Shown in pieces: positions 1 to 9,113 of a DNA stretch of 64,000 nt; the first letter of the stretch is position 1; each line of letters starts with the position of its first letter. The stretch is taken from positions 1 through 64,000 of the forward strand of contig SCRF01000126.1 in the NCBI GenBank assembly GCA_004322005.1, read 5' to 3'. A model generated the notes under the pieces. The model was not told the DNA's origin and searched no databases. It saw nothing but the letters and a program-made list of their open reading frames with translations. The position numbers and the translations under genes were made by a program. The stretch is from Rhodanobacter sp. (lineage in GTDB: Bacteria > Pseudomonadota > Gammaproteobacteria > Xanthomonadales > Rhodanobacteraceae).

Positions 1-1272
1 CCGGGACGCCAGCATTATTTCCACCCATTCAGTGTACCCAGCCAGCGCAGCGGCAGCCTGGAACTGCTGCCGTACTGGCTGCTTGGCGCAGCGCCCGAAG
101 GGGTGTCGTTTGCCGACGCGGTGACCATGCAGAGCCCGTTGGTGGAACATGGTCGTGCACCCAAGCGCATCGGCGATCCGGATTACCAGGGGCCGCTCAA
201 TCACGCCTTCCACTTCGATGCCGCGTGTTTCGCCGCGGTACTGGCCGAGCACGGCCAGAGCCTTGGCATCATCCGCCACCTCGCCACGGTGGAGCGCGCC
301 GAACTGGATGAGCATGGGGCCATCGCGCGCATCGTCACAGCCGAACTGGGCGCGCTCAGCGCCGATCTCTACGTGGACTGCACCGGGTTGCGGGGCAGCC
401 TGATCGGCGGTGCGATGCAGTCGCCGTTCCGCAGCCGGCGCGACGTGCTGTTTGCCGATCGCGCGGTGGCGCTGCAGGTACCGTATCCGCGGGCCGACAC
501 GCCGATTCCGTCTTGCACCATCGCCACCGCGCAGGAGGCCGGCTGGATCTGGGACATCGGGTTGCACCAGCGCCGCGGCATCGGCTACGTGTATTCGTCG
601 CGGCATGCCGGCGCCACGCGCGCGGAAGAGGTGATCCGCAGTTACGTGGGCGATGCCGCGGCCGGGCTGGAGGCGCTGCACATCAGGTTCGAGACCGGTT
701 ACCGGCCCGAGCACTGGCGCAAGAACTGCGTGGCGGTGGGTCTTGCCGGCGGTTTCGTGGAGCCGCTGGAATCCACTGGCATTGCCCTGATCGAATTGGC
801 CGCCTATATGCTCACGCACCAGCTGCCGGGTGACGTGGATGACATGGAACGCACGGCCCGGCATTACAACGCCATGATGGTCGCGCGTTACGAGCGCATC
901 ATCGACTTCATCAAGATGCACTACTGCCTGTCGCAGCGGCGCGACTCGGGTTTCTGGATCGACAACACCGACCCGGCCAGCATCCCCGACACGCTGCAGG
1001 ATCGCCTCGCGCTGTGGCGCCACCGTCCGCCGCACCGGCTGGACTTCGTCACCGATCTGGAAATGTTCCTGCCGGCCAGCTGGCAGTATGTGCTCTACGG
1101 CATGGAATTCCACACCGACCTCGAACCCATGCGCAGCGCCTACCCGCACATGGACGCCGCCCGCCGTGAATTCGCGATGATCCGGCAGGCGGCCAGTCGT
1201 GCGCTTGACGATCTGCCGGAGCATCGGGTGCTGGTGGAGCACATGTGCAGGCAACCTGCGCAGCGAAAATAA
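1..1272 (+). CDS. Tryptophan halogenase family flavoprotein (5' truncated by window edge)
   Basis: Frame is open from base 1; GWIWDIG...RRGIGYVYSSR and NCVAVGLAGGFVEPLESTGIALIE match the PrnA-like halogenase C-terminal half. Confidence 0.85.
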   Translation, partial: PGRQHYFHPFSVPSQRSGSLELLPYWLLGAAPEGVSFADAVTMQSPLVEHGRAPKRIGDPDYQGPLNHAFHFDAACFAAVLAEHGQSLGIIRHLATVERAELDEHGAIARIVTAELGALSADLYVDCTGLRGSLIGGAMQSPFRSRRDVLFADRAVALQVPYPRADTPIPSCTIATAQEAGWIWDIGLHQRRGIGYVYSSRHAGATRAEEVIRSYVGDAAAGLEALHIRFETGYRPEHWRKNCVAVGLAGGFVEPLESTGIALIELAAYMLTHQLPGDVDDMERTARHYNAMMVARYERIIDFIKMHYCLSQRRDSGFWIDNTDPASIPDTLQDRLALWRHRPPHRLDFVTDLEMFLPASWQYVLYGMEFHTDLEPMRSAYPHMDAARREFAMIRQAASRALDDLPEHRVLVEHMCRQPAQRK

Positions 1273-1309
1273 GTTGCCGAAGTCCCACGTCCGGTTGCAG
1301 GGGCGTGGC

Positions 1310-1663
1310 TCAGTGTCCGATCAGCCTGCTGTTCGCGTTGAGTTGGGCGTTCAGGCCCTTCTGCTGCCGCTTGGTGATGAAGCCGCCGTTTGCCTTCGCG
1401 GCAGCGCGCTGTTGCTGCGCTATCGAACGATCGTTGAGACGCAAGGCATGGGCCTGGCCATGGGACAGATCGCCTTCGCGGACCTCCCTGGTGATGCGGT
1501 GGTTCTGGCGTTGCGCGCGGTCAAGCACTTGATCGCGACGGGGGTGGTGCTTCGCAAAATGGCCATCGTGGTCGTGACGTTCAGTGGCGATGGACGGCAT
1601 GGCAACGACAAGGGCGATGAAGCCGATCAAGATCAGGCTGATGCTGCGAACGGAATGGCGCAT
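1310..1663 (-). CDS. Small secreted His/Arg-rich hypothetical protein
   Basis: 117-aa ORF MRHSVRSISLILIGFIALVVAMPSIATERHDHDGH... with N-terminal signal peptide. Confidence 0.55.
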   Translation of the reverse strand: MRHSVRSISLILIGFIALVVAMPSIATERHDHDGHFAKHHPRRDQVLDRAQRQNHRITREVREGDLSHGQAHALRLNDRSIAQQQRAAAKANGGFITKRQQKGLNAQLNANSRLIGH

Positions 1664-1991
1664 GACGATCTCCCATGGTGATCCGATGCACGGACGTGCC
1701 CCGGTCGAGACAAAAACGCCGGCAACGCGGAGCAGTTGACAGCCGGAATGGGGGCAACGCGATTCGTTCAGCTTGGACTGGGCCGCCCGGCCGCTCGATC
1801 GCGACGATCCCGATCGTGAGTGGGCCCGGAACAGGGCGCGAGCCCATGCCAGGCAGGGCGATCCATCGTGCTGCTGCGCGTTGGTGTCCTGTCCGCGGCG
1901 GCCCGGATGCCGGCATCGCCGGTTTGCAGTCAGCTGCGGGCGCCACAAAAAAGGCCACCCGATGCGAGGTGGCCTGATCCGTGGTTTTTCT

Positions 1992-2068
<77 letters not shown>

Positions 2069-2234
2069 TGGGAAGCCGCGTATCTTAATCGTCGTGTCCG
2101 GTCTTGGCAACTGTGGCATGCGTCCGGGCGACGACAGTGCTACGGGAGGCGCATGGCGTTCTGCTAATCTTGACGGCTGCCGTCGCACGGTCAGTCGTCG
2201 GGCGGAATGTTCCCCATCGTCAGTAGAGGATTTC

Positions 2235-3623
2235 ATGGCGCTTACCCCGGCCCGCACCATGCCCGGCGTGCTCGAGTTGTTGCCGCTGGACCAGATCGCC
2301 TTCCAGCGCATGCTCGACGTGATCCGGCGCAACTACGAGCGCTTCGGCTTCCTGCCGGTCGAGACGCCGGCGATCGAGTACTCCGACGTGCTGCTCACCA
2401 AGACCGGCGGCGAGACCGAGCGCCAGGTGTATTTCGTGCAGTCCACCGGCGCGCTGAACGCCGTCGGCAGGGTTGACGAAGGGGTGCCCGAACTGGCATT
2501 GCGCTTCGACCTCACCGTGCCGCTGGCCCGTTACGTGGCCGAACACGAGCGCGAGTTGAGCTTCCCGTTTCGCCGTTACCAGATGCAGCGGGTGTATCGC
2601 GGCGAGCGCGCGCAACGCGGGCGCTTCCGCGAGTTCTATCAGTGCGATATCGACGTGATCGGCAAGGACAGCCTGTCGGTGCGTTACGACGCCGAGATTC
2701 CGGCGGTGATCTACAGCGTGTTTCGCGAGCTCAACGCGGGCGCGTTCACCATCCAGCTCAACAACCGCAAGCTGATGCGCGGCTATTTCGAGAGCCTGGG
2801 CATCACCGACGGCGAAGAACAGATGCTGGTGCTGCGTGAGGTCGACAAGCTGGACAAGCGCGGCGCCGATTACGTGCGCGACACGCTGACCGGCGAGCTG
2901 TTCGGTTTCAGCCCCGAGGTGGCGCGCAAGATCCTCGATTTCGTGCAAGTGCGTTCCAGCTCGCTGCAGGATGCCTTCGACAAGCTCGATGCGCTGGGTG
3001 CCGGGCCCGAGACGATGGAACTCGGCCGCGCCGAACTGAAGCAGGTGCTGGGCCTGATCCACGCCTTCGGCGTGCCGGAGACGCATTACGCGCTCAACCT
3101 GTCGATCGCCCGCGGCCTGGATTACTACACCGGCACCGTCTACGAAACCACGCTCAACGACCATCCGCAGATCGGTTCGGTCTGTTCGGGGGGGCGCTAC
3201 GAGAACCTGGCCGGGCAGTACACCAAATCGCACCTGCCGGGCGTGGGCATTTCCATCGGCCTGACCCGTCTTTACTGGCAACTGCGCGATGCGGGCCTGA
3301 TCAATACCGCGCAGAGCACGGTGGACGTGCTGGTCACGCAGATGGACGAGGTGCAGCTGCCTGCCTATCTCGCCCTGGCCAGCGAGCTGCGCGCTGCCGG
3401 CATCGCCACCGAGGTGGTGCTGGAAGGCGGCAAGCTGGGCAAGCAGTTCAAGTACGCCGACCGCGCCGGCATCCGTTTCGTGATCGTGCTGGGCGAGGAC
3501 GAGCTCGCCAAGGGTGTGGTCACGGTCAAGGATTTGCGCCGGGCGGATCAGTTCGAGGTGGCGCGCGCGGACTTGATCAAGACGTTGCGGGTGGAACTGG
3601 AGCAGGCCGCGGTGATGGGTTGA
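2235..3623 (+). CDS. hisS: Histidyl-tRNA synthetase
   Basis: Class II aaRS motifs ([42 protein letters not shown]). Confidence 0.95.
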   Translation: MALTPARTMPGVLELLPLDQIAFQRMLDVIRRNYERFGFLPVETPAIEYSDVLLTKTGGETERQVYFVQSTGALNAVGRVDEGVPELALRFDLTVPLARYVAEHERELSFPFRRYQMQRVYRGERAQRGRFREFYQCDIDVIGKDSLSVRYDAEIPAVIYSVFRELNAGAFTIQLNNRKLMRGYFESLGITDGEEQMLVLREVDKLDKRGADYVRDTLTGELFGFSPEVARKILDFVQVRSSSLQDAFDKLDALGAGPETMELGRAELKQVLGLIHAFGVPETHYALNLSIARGLDYYTGTVYETTLNDHPQIGSVCSGGRYENLAGQYTKSHLPGVGISIGLTRLYWQLRDAGLINTAQSTVDVLVTQMDEVQLPAYLALASELRAAGIATEVVLEGGKLGKQFKYADRAGIRFVIVLGEDELAKGVVTVKDLRRADQFEVARADLIKTLRVELEQAAVMG

Positions 3624-3641
3624 AGGCGACACCGCCTTGCC

Positions 3642-3745
3642 GTCATTCCCGCGCAACCGGGCATCCATCTCCGACGTGCGGCAGGATCGGAATGAGCGAC
3701 CGGCTTCGCTGTTGATGAAGCGCCTCCCGCGTTCGCGGGAATGAC
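3642..3745. repeat. Inverted-repeat intergenic element (GTCATTCCCGCG...CGCGGGAATGAC)
   Basis: 12-bp perfect terminal inverted repeats between hisS and the lyase gene. Confidence 0.7.
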
Positions 3746-3785
3746 AGCAGTTTCAGTGTGCGAACACGTTTGGAGCATTCTTCAA

Positions 3786-5702
3786 GTGAGCGAAACCATT
3801 CTTCTCGACGGCAGCAGCCTCACGCGCGCGCAGCTGATTGCGGTGGCACGGCTGGGCGCGCCGGTGGCGCTGGATCAGATGCAACTCAAGCGCGTGCAGC
3901 GCGCGGCCGATTTCCTCGCCGCGAAAGTCAGTTGCGGCGAACCGATCTACGGCGTCACCACCGGCTTCGGCAGCAATGCCGACAAGCTGCTCGGCGCGCA
4001 TCGCCTGCGCGACGAGCTGCCGGGCGCCGCCCCGATCGAGGATGGGCTGCATATTCCGCAAGACAGTCTGCTGGAGGAATTGCAGCACAACCTGATCATC
4101 ACCCACGCGGTCTGCGTGGGCAAACCGTTCGGCGAGGACGTGGTGCGCGCGATGCTGCTGATCCGCATCAACACGCTGATGCGCGGACACTCGGGGATTC
4201 GCGTGAGCACGCTGGAGGCGTTGACCGCGATGCTCAACGCCGGCGTGGTGCCGGTGGTGCCGGAGAAAGGTTCGGTGGGTGCCAGCGGCGACCTGGCGCC
4301 GCTGTCGCACCTGGCGATCGTGCTGTTGGGCGCGGGTGAGGCGTTTTACCGGGGCGAGCGCATGCCGGGTGCGGCGGCGCTCGCGCGCGCCGGCCTCGCG
4401 CCGATCCGCCTGTCGTTCAAGGAAGGCCTGGCGCTGAACAACGGCACCGCGCAGATGCTGGCGACCGCCGCGCTGGCGCTGGACACGCTGGAACAGCTGC
4501 TGGACACCGCCGACCTGGCCGCTGCGATGACGCTTGATGCATTCGCCGGCCGCAGCGGCGCGTTGCGCGCGGAGGTGCATGCGCTGCGTCCGCATCCCGG
4601 CCAGATGGAAACCGCCGCGCATGTGCGCGAGCTGCTGGCCGGCTCCACCCTGATCGACATTCCCTATCACCTGGTGCCGCGCTTCAAGCCATGGAGCGCG
4701 GAGGCGTGGAGCGAGCCGGACGATCAGGCGCTGAGCTTCGACATCGGCTGGGACTGGGTGCCGGCCAACCAGCGGCATGGCCGCGAAGCGTTCTACAGCC
4801 GCTTCCTGCCGTTCAAGGGCGGCAAGAAGCATCAGCCGCAGGATGCCTACAGCCTGCGCTGCATGCCGCAGGTACATGGCGCGGTGCGCGATGCGTGGCG
4901 CCAGGCGTGCCGGGTGATCGACATCGAGTTGAACTCGGTCACCGACAACCCGCTGATCTTTCCGGACAACGACGACGCGCAGTTCATCGAGGAGCAGGTG
5001 ATCTCCGCCGGCCACTTCCACGGCATGCCGCTGGCGCTGGCGATGAGCTACGTGAAGGCGGCGCTGCCGGTGCTCGCTTCGATCTCCGAGCGGCGCCTGA
5101 ACAAGCTGGTCGACCCGGCCACCAACGATGGCCTGCCGGCCTTCCTCACCGGCAACGAGGACGGCACCGACTCCGGCTTCATGATCGTGCAGTACACCGC
5201 CGCCGCGCTGGTCAACGACCTGGCCACCCGCGCGCATCCGGCCTGCGTGTACTCGGTGCCGACCAGCGCGAACGCCGAAGATCACGTCTCGATGGGCGCC
5301 AACGAGGCGCGTCATGTGCTGGAGATGATGGACGACCTCGGCCATGTGCTGGCGCTGGAGCTGTATACCGCCGCGCAGGCGCTGGACTACCGCCAGACCA
5401 TGCTGAATGCCGCGCGCCGGCTGGCCGCCCGCGGCGGTTGGCCGGCGCTGGCCGCGAAGATCGCCAACGCCCCGCGCGAAGGACAGCCGCACCACGCGCA
5501 GTTCGTCGCCGAAGTGGAGCAGCTCGCCGCCGCGCTGACCGCGACCGGCGATTTCCATGCTGGCAGCAAAGTGCGCGATGCTCACGCGATCCTGCGCCGG
5601 CACATCGGTTTCATGCACCGCGATCGGGCGATGGATGGCGATGTACAAACGGTTTGTGCGCTGGTGCAGCAGGGCGCGTTCCGCCAGTCACACACTGATT
5701 GA
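3786..5702 (+). CDS. hutH: HutH-like histidine/aromatic amino acid ammonia-lyase with insertion
   Basis: MIO motif GSVGASGDLAPLSH, GVTTGFGS, QDAYSLRCMPQVHGA; GTG start. Confidence 0.8.
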   Translation: MSETILLDGSSLTRAQLIAVARLGAPVALDQMQLKRVQRAADFLAAKVSCGEPIYGVTTGFGSNADKLLGAHRLRDELPGAAPIEDGLHIPQDSLLEELQHNLIITHAVCVGKPFGEDVVRAMLLIRINTLMRGHSGIRVSTLEALTAMLNAGVVPVVPEKGSVGASGDLAPLSHLAIVLLGAGEAFYRGERMPGAAALARAGLAPIRLSFKEGLALNNGTAQMLATAALALDTLEQLLDTADLAAAMTLDAFAGRSGALRAEVHALRPHPGQMETAAHVRELLAGSTLIDIPYHLVPRFKPWSAEAWSEPDDQALSFDIGWDWVPANQRHGREAFYSRFLPFKGGKKHQPQDAYSLRCMPQVHGAVRDAWRQACRVIDIELNSVTDNPLIFPDNDDAQFIEEQVISAGHFHGMPLALAMSYVKAALPVLASISERRLNKLVDPATNDGLPAFLTGNEDGTDSGFMIVQYTAAALVNDLATRAHPACVYSVPTSANAEDHVSMGANEARHVLEMMDDLGHVLALELYTAAQALDYRQTMLNAARRLAARGGWPALAAKIANAPREGQPHHAQFVAEVEQLAAALTATGDFHAGSKVRDAHAILRRHIGFMHRDRAMDGDVQTVCALVQQGAFRQSHTD

Positions 5703-5731
5703 ATCTTTACTTCATCAACGGAAGTCCAACC

Positions 5732-6124
5732 ATGAGCCTGATCCAGACCCCGGTGTCGTACGGCGAGTTGATCGACAAGATCACCATTCTCGAAATCAAG
5801 TCGCGACGCATCACCGACGCCGCCAAGCTGGTCAATGTGCGCAACGAGCTGGAGCTGCTCAATGCCATCTGGGCCAATGATGCGGCCTCGCAATCCGATA
5901 TCGGCAACGAGCGTGCGCACCTGCTGGCGGTAAACGAGGCGTTGTGGGATATCGAGGATCGGATTCGCCTGAAGGAGCGCGCGCAGGCATTCGACAAGGA
6001 GTTCATCGAGCTGGCGCGGCTGGTCTATTTCCGCAACGACGAGCGCGCGGCCTACAAGCGCGAGATCAATCTCAAGCTCGGCTCGCAGCTGGTCGAGGAA
6101 AAGTCGTACCAGGATTACCGTTAA
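5732..6124 (+). CDS. DUF6165 family protein (3' end altered by element insertion)
   Basis: MSLIQTPVSYGELIDKITILEIKSRRI...SYQDYR; attL core overlaps the final codons. Confidence 0.75.
   Translation: MSLIQTPVSYGELIDKITILEIKSRRITDAAKLVNVRNELELLNAIWANDAASQSDIGNERAHLLAVNEALWDIEDRIRLKERAQAFDKEFIELARLVYFRNDERAAYKREINLKLGSQLVEEKSYQDYR
6102..6120. repeat. attL core AGTCGTACCAGGATTACCG
   Basis: Identical to 14134-14152. Confidence 0.9.
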
Positions 6125-6231
6125 GGGGCCGAGCGCGTCCGCTGGCAACCGCAAACTATTCATAAGTAATTGAAAAATCTTGATTACGTATTTTGTCGGC
6201 TGAATGCGGACTTACTCGGACGTTAAAAAAA

Positions 6232-6291
6232 TGGGTAGCTAGCTGGGTAGCTAGCAAGTGTGTCAGACGCTAGAATGCGTCTAGCTACCCA
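6232..6291. repeat. Putative integrase arm/regulatory sites TGGGTAGCTAGC (two tandem plus one inverted)
   Basis: 6232-6243 and 6244-6255 identical 12-mers; 6281-6291 CTAGCTACCCA is the inverted copy. Confidence 0.65.
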
Positions 6292-6304
6292 AGGAATCGC
6301 CGCC

Positions 6305-7555
6305 ATGCCGAAGCGTCAAAGCAGGTTGCTCACCGATCCGCAGTTGCGCCGTCTGGCCGCCGCTGGTGAGCCTGTCGCCGTATCCGATGGCGACGGCCTG
6401 ACCTTCACCCTGTCCGCTGCTGGCACTGCCGCATGGACGCTGCGCTATCGCATCGGTGGACGTCGCCGCGAGGTCACGCTGGGCCGGTATCCCGACCTGA
6501 AGCTGGTGGACGCACGCAAGGCGGCAGCGAAAGCGCGCGTGCAGGTCGAATCCGGCGTGGACGTGGCTGTCGAAAAACAGCGCCGCAAGGAAGCCGATGC
6601 GCTGGCATGGACGGTGCGGGAATTGCTGCGCGACTATGAGAACCGCGTGGTGCCGGGCTTGGCTGCGAGTACCGCATTCTGTCTGGGTAACTACATGACC
6701 GCCGACATCCTGCCGGCGCTGGGTTCGCGTATCGCCCGCGACGTGACCCCGGATGATGCGCAAGCCCTGATCGAACGTGCCGCCGAGCGCAGCTACTGGG
6801 CGGGTGCGAACGTGCGCAAGGCGGGCATCGCGCTGTTCAACCATGCACGCGCACGTCGCCTTGTGGTGGCGAATCCATTTCGTGCCGTGAACATGCCGAG
6901 CATTGCCGCCCAACCGGCCAAGCGCCAGCGCGTCGCGTTGAATGCGGAGCAGCTGCGCGCCTTCCTGCTGGGGCTGCCAGCGCTCGCGCCTATCGACGCC
7001 GCACTGGCCGAGCTGCTGCTGCGCACCGGCGTGCGCATCGGCGAAGCCCTGAGCGCGGAATGGGTGGACGTCCATGCGGGTGAGTGGCACATACCGCGCG
7101 GCAAGATCAAGACGCGCAAGCGCATGACCGACCCGGCGTTTGTCATCCGGCTGCACCCTTCCACCGTGGCCGTTTTTGAGCGGTTGCGCGCCTTGTCCGG
7201 CGGCTCGCGTTGGGTATTCCCGGCACTGACTGGTGGGCAGGATCGCGGCATGGATCACGAGCGCGCGCTGGATCGGCTCAAGAATTACGCCGCCACGCTG
7301 CCGAACTTCCCCGCCATCGTCTTTCACGACCTGCGCAGCACGGTGCGCAGCGGCATGCGCGCGCTGAATATCCGGGTCGAAGTGTGCGAGCGTTGCTTGA
7401 ACCATCGGCTGCCCGGTCTGGTAGGCATCTATGACGTGGTGGCACCCGAGCAGGTGGCCGGGGCGTTCGAGCAGTGGGGCGACTATCTGGACGGCCTGCG
7501 CAGCAGCGCCACCGTGACTTCGCTGCATCGCAAGCCAGTGCACGCCGCACGCTGA
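6305..7555 (+). CDS. Tyrosine recombinase/integrase, P4-type with DUF4102-like N-terminus
   Basis: RTGVRIGEAL, FHDLRST, LNHRLPGLVGIYD catalytic motifs; alternative GTG start at 6260. Confidence 0.92.
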   Translation: MPKRQSRLLTDPQLRRLAAAGEPVAVSDGDGLTFTLSAAGTAAWTLRYRIGGRRREVTLGRYPDLKLVDARKAAAKARVQVESGVDVAVEKQRRKEADALAWTVRELLRDYENRVVPGLAASTAFCLGNYMTADILPALGSRIARDVTPDDAQALIERAAERSYWAGANVRKAGIALFNHARARRLVVANPFRAVNMPSIAAQPAKRQRVALNAEQLRAFLLGLPALAPIDAALAELLLRTGVRIGEALSAEWVDVHAGEWHIPRGKIKTRKRMTDPAFVIRLHPSTVAVFERLRALSGGSRWVFPALTGGQDRGMDHERALDRLKNYAATLPNFPAIVFHDLRSTVRSGMRALNIRVEVCERCLNHRLPGLVGIYDVVAPEQVAGAFEQWGDYLDGLRSSATVTSLHRKPVHAAR

Positions 7556-7646
7556 CCTTTCCACGCCGCTCCTAGATCGACGGATCGAAAACCCGGACAC
7601 CCTGCCGGGCTGGCGCGGCACCTCTTCAGGGCGCGAGGGTGAGCGG

Positions 7647-8153
7647 ATGGACGACGAACTGCTACAGAAGCTGGTCAAACTTGCCACACAGGGTGATGCC
7701 GACGCAGGGCCTACGCTCCATTCATTACTCGCTGGATGCCTGCACGATGCGGAGCTGACCGGCAGCATCACGCCCACGGTTGCGCGCGTGCTGGCTGACA
7801 TGCACCAGCGGATGGCGCAAGGCGAGCAGCTATTCCCCAAGTTCGCGAATCGCCCCATCCAAACCTTGCGGGACGAACGTATCGGAGAGCTGGTGACCGT
7901 GCTGGACGCCGCGCGCTCTGCTGTACCCGAACCTATCACCCCTGAAGCGCGCGAGCGCATGCACGCGGTGCTGGCGCTGGTGGGCATATCCCCCGAAACG
8001 GATGCGGCAGTGGACAAGGCGCTGGACATGCACGCTGCGAATTGCGCAAACCCGCGCCCAGCTCGCGCTCGCGTCTTTGAGCTGGTGGGCGGCGTCTTCG
8101 GCCTCGCGGCCAAGTCCGTGAAAAACAAGACCGTGAAGAACAAGGCCCGATAA
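7647..8153 (+). CDS. Hypothetical protein, element-encoded
   Basis: 168-aa ORF MDDELLQKLVKLATQGDADAG...; no family recognised. Confidence 0.6.
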   Translation: MDDELLQKLVKLATQGDADAGPTLHSLLAGCLHDAELTGSITPTVARVLADMHQRMAQGEQLFPKFANRPIQTLRDERIGELVTVLDAARSAVPEPITPEARERMHAVLALVGISPETDAAVDKALDMHAANCANPRPARARVFELVGGVFGLAAKSVKNKTVKNKAR

Positions 8154-8233
8154 GTCCATCTTTATCTGGGCCAACTCCCATGCGTAGCTTGTGCAACCGA
8201 AGCCGGCGATTCCGCCCGGCAACGGTGACGTCC

Positions 8234-8491
8234 ATGCACACACTCCGCGAACCATTCCGCAATCAGCCCGCGCCGGACTTCGGCCCGGTCGAAGTCAAAC
8301 CCGCCCGCCTGATCCGACTGCCTGAAGTCATTCGCCAGACCGGGCTTGCGCGCAGCTCCATTTACGACGGCATACGCGACGGCAAGTTTCCGAAACCTGT
8401 TCCGTTGTGCGGTCGAAACGTCGGCTTTGTCGAGTCCGAAGTGCAGCAATGGATTGCCGACCGCATTGCGGCATCGCGGGGTGCGGCATGA
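8234..8491 (+). CDS. AlpA-family HTH regulator/excisionase-like protein
   Basis: RLIRLPEVIRQTGLARSSIYDGIRDGKFPKPVPLCGRNVGFVESEVQQWIADRI. Confidence 0.88.
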   Translation: MHTLREPFRNQPAPDFGPVEVKPARLIRLPEVIRQTGLARSSIYDGIRDGKFPKPVPLCGRNVGFVESEVQQWIADRIAASRGAA

Positions 8492-8586
8492 CCCGCGCCG
8501 ACCTGATCTACCTGCTGCGGCGCGTAGTCGCCTACATCCTGACCATCGGCGCGGCGCTGGTGCTGGTGTTGGAGGTGCGGCCATGA
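8488..8586 (+). CDS. 32-aa putative membrane microprotein
   Basis: MTRADLIYLLRRVVAYILTIGAALVLVLEVRP; ATGA overlaps with both neighbouring genes. Confidence 0.5.
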   Translation: MTRADLIYLLRRVVAYILTIGAALVLVLEVRP

Positions 8587-9113
8587 ACCGGCCCCAGACA
8601 CGACAAACCCAGCCGGGCAAGGGCTGGGTTCAAGGTCGCAAAGACAACAACTCCGGCAGCAACATTACCACCATCGGCACGCCTTCGCAGCTGCTGCTGC
8701 CGCGGCTGGAAGGCGTCATCAAGACCGGCAAGGGGTGGCGCGCTCGCTGCCCGTCCCACGGCGGCAAGTCCGCGTCGCTGGCAATCACCGACGGCGATAA
8801 CGGCACCTTGCTACTGCATTGCTTCGCCGGCTGTCCGGTGCATGACGTACTCGGCGCGGTCGGCTTGCAGGTGGGCGACCTGTTTGTAAGGAAAGACCTA
8901 CGCAGCATGAGCCCCGCCGAGCGTAGCCAGTTGCGGCAAGCAGCCCTGCTGCCTCGCTGGCGCGCGGCCCTAGGTGTGCTGGCGACCGAGGCAAACGTGC
9001 TGCTGATCGCCGCGTGCCAGTTGGGCGACGGCGAGCCGCTGGACGATACCGACCTGACCCGGCTGCGCGTTGCTGCCGTCCGCGTGTTCGACGCGGTGGA
9101 GGTGCTGCGATGA
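8583..9113 (+). CDS. CHC2-like zinc-finger (primase-type) protein
   Basis: RCPSHGGKSASLAITDGDNGTLLLHCFAGCPVHDVL zinc-ligand pattern. Confidence 0.7.
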   Translation: MNRPQTRQTQPGKGWVQGRKDNNSGSNITTIGTPSQLLLPRLEGVIKTGKGWRARCPSHGGKSASLAITDGDNGTLLLHCFAGCPVHDVLGAVGLQVGDLFVRKDLRSMSPAERSQLRQAALLPRWRAALGVLATEANVLLIAACQLGDGEPLDDTDLTRLRVAAVRVFDAVEVLR

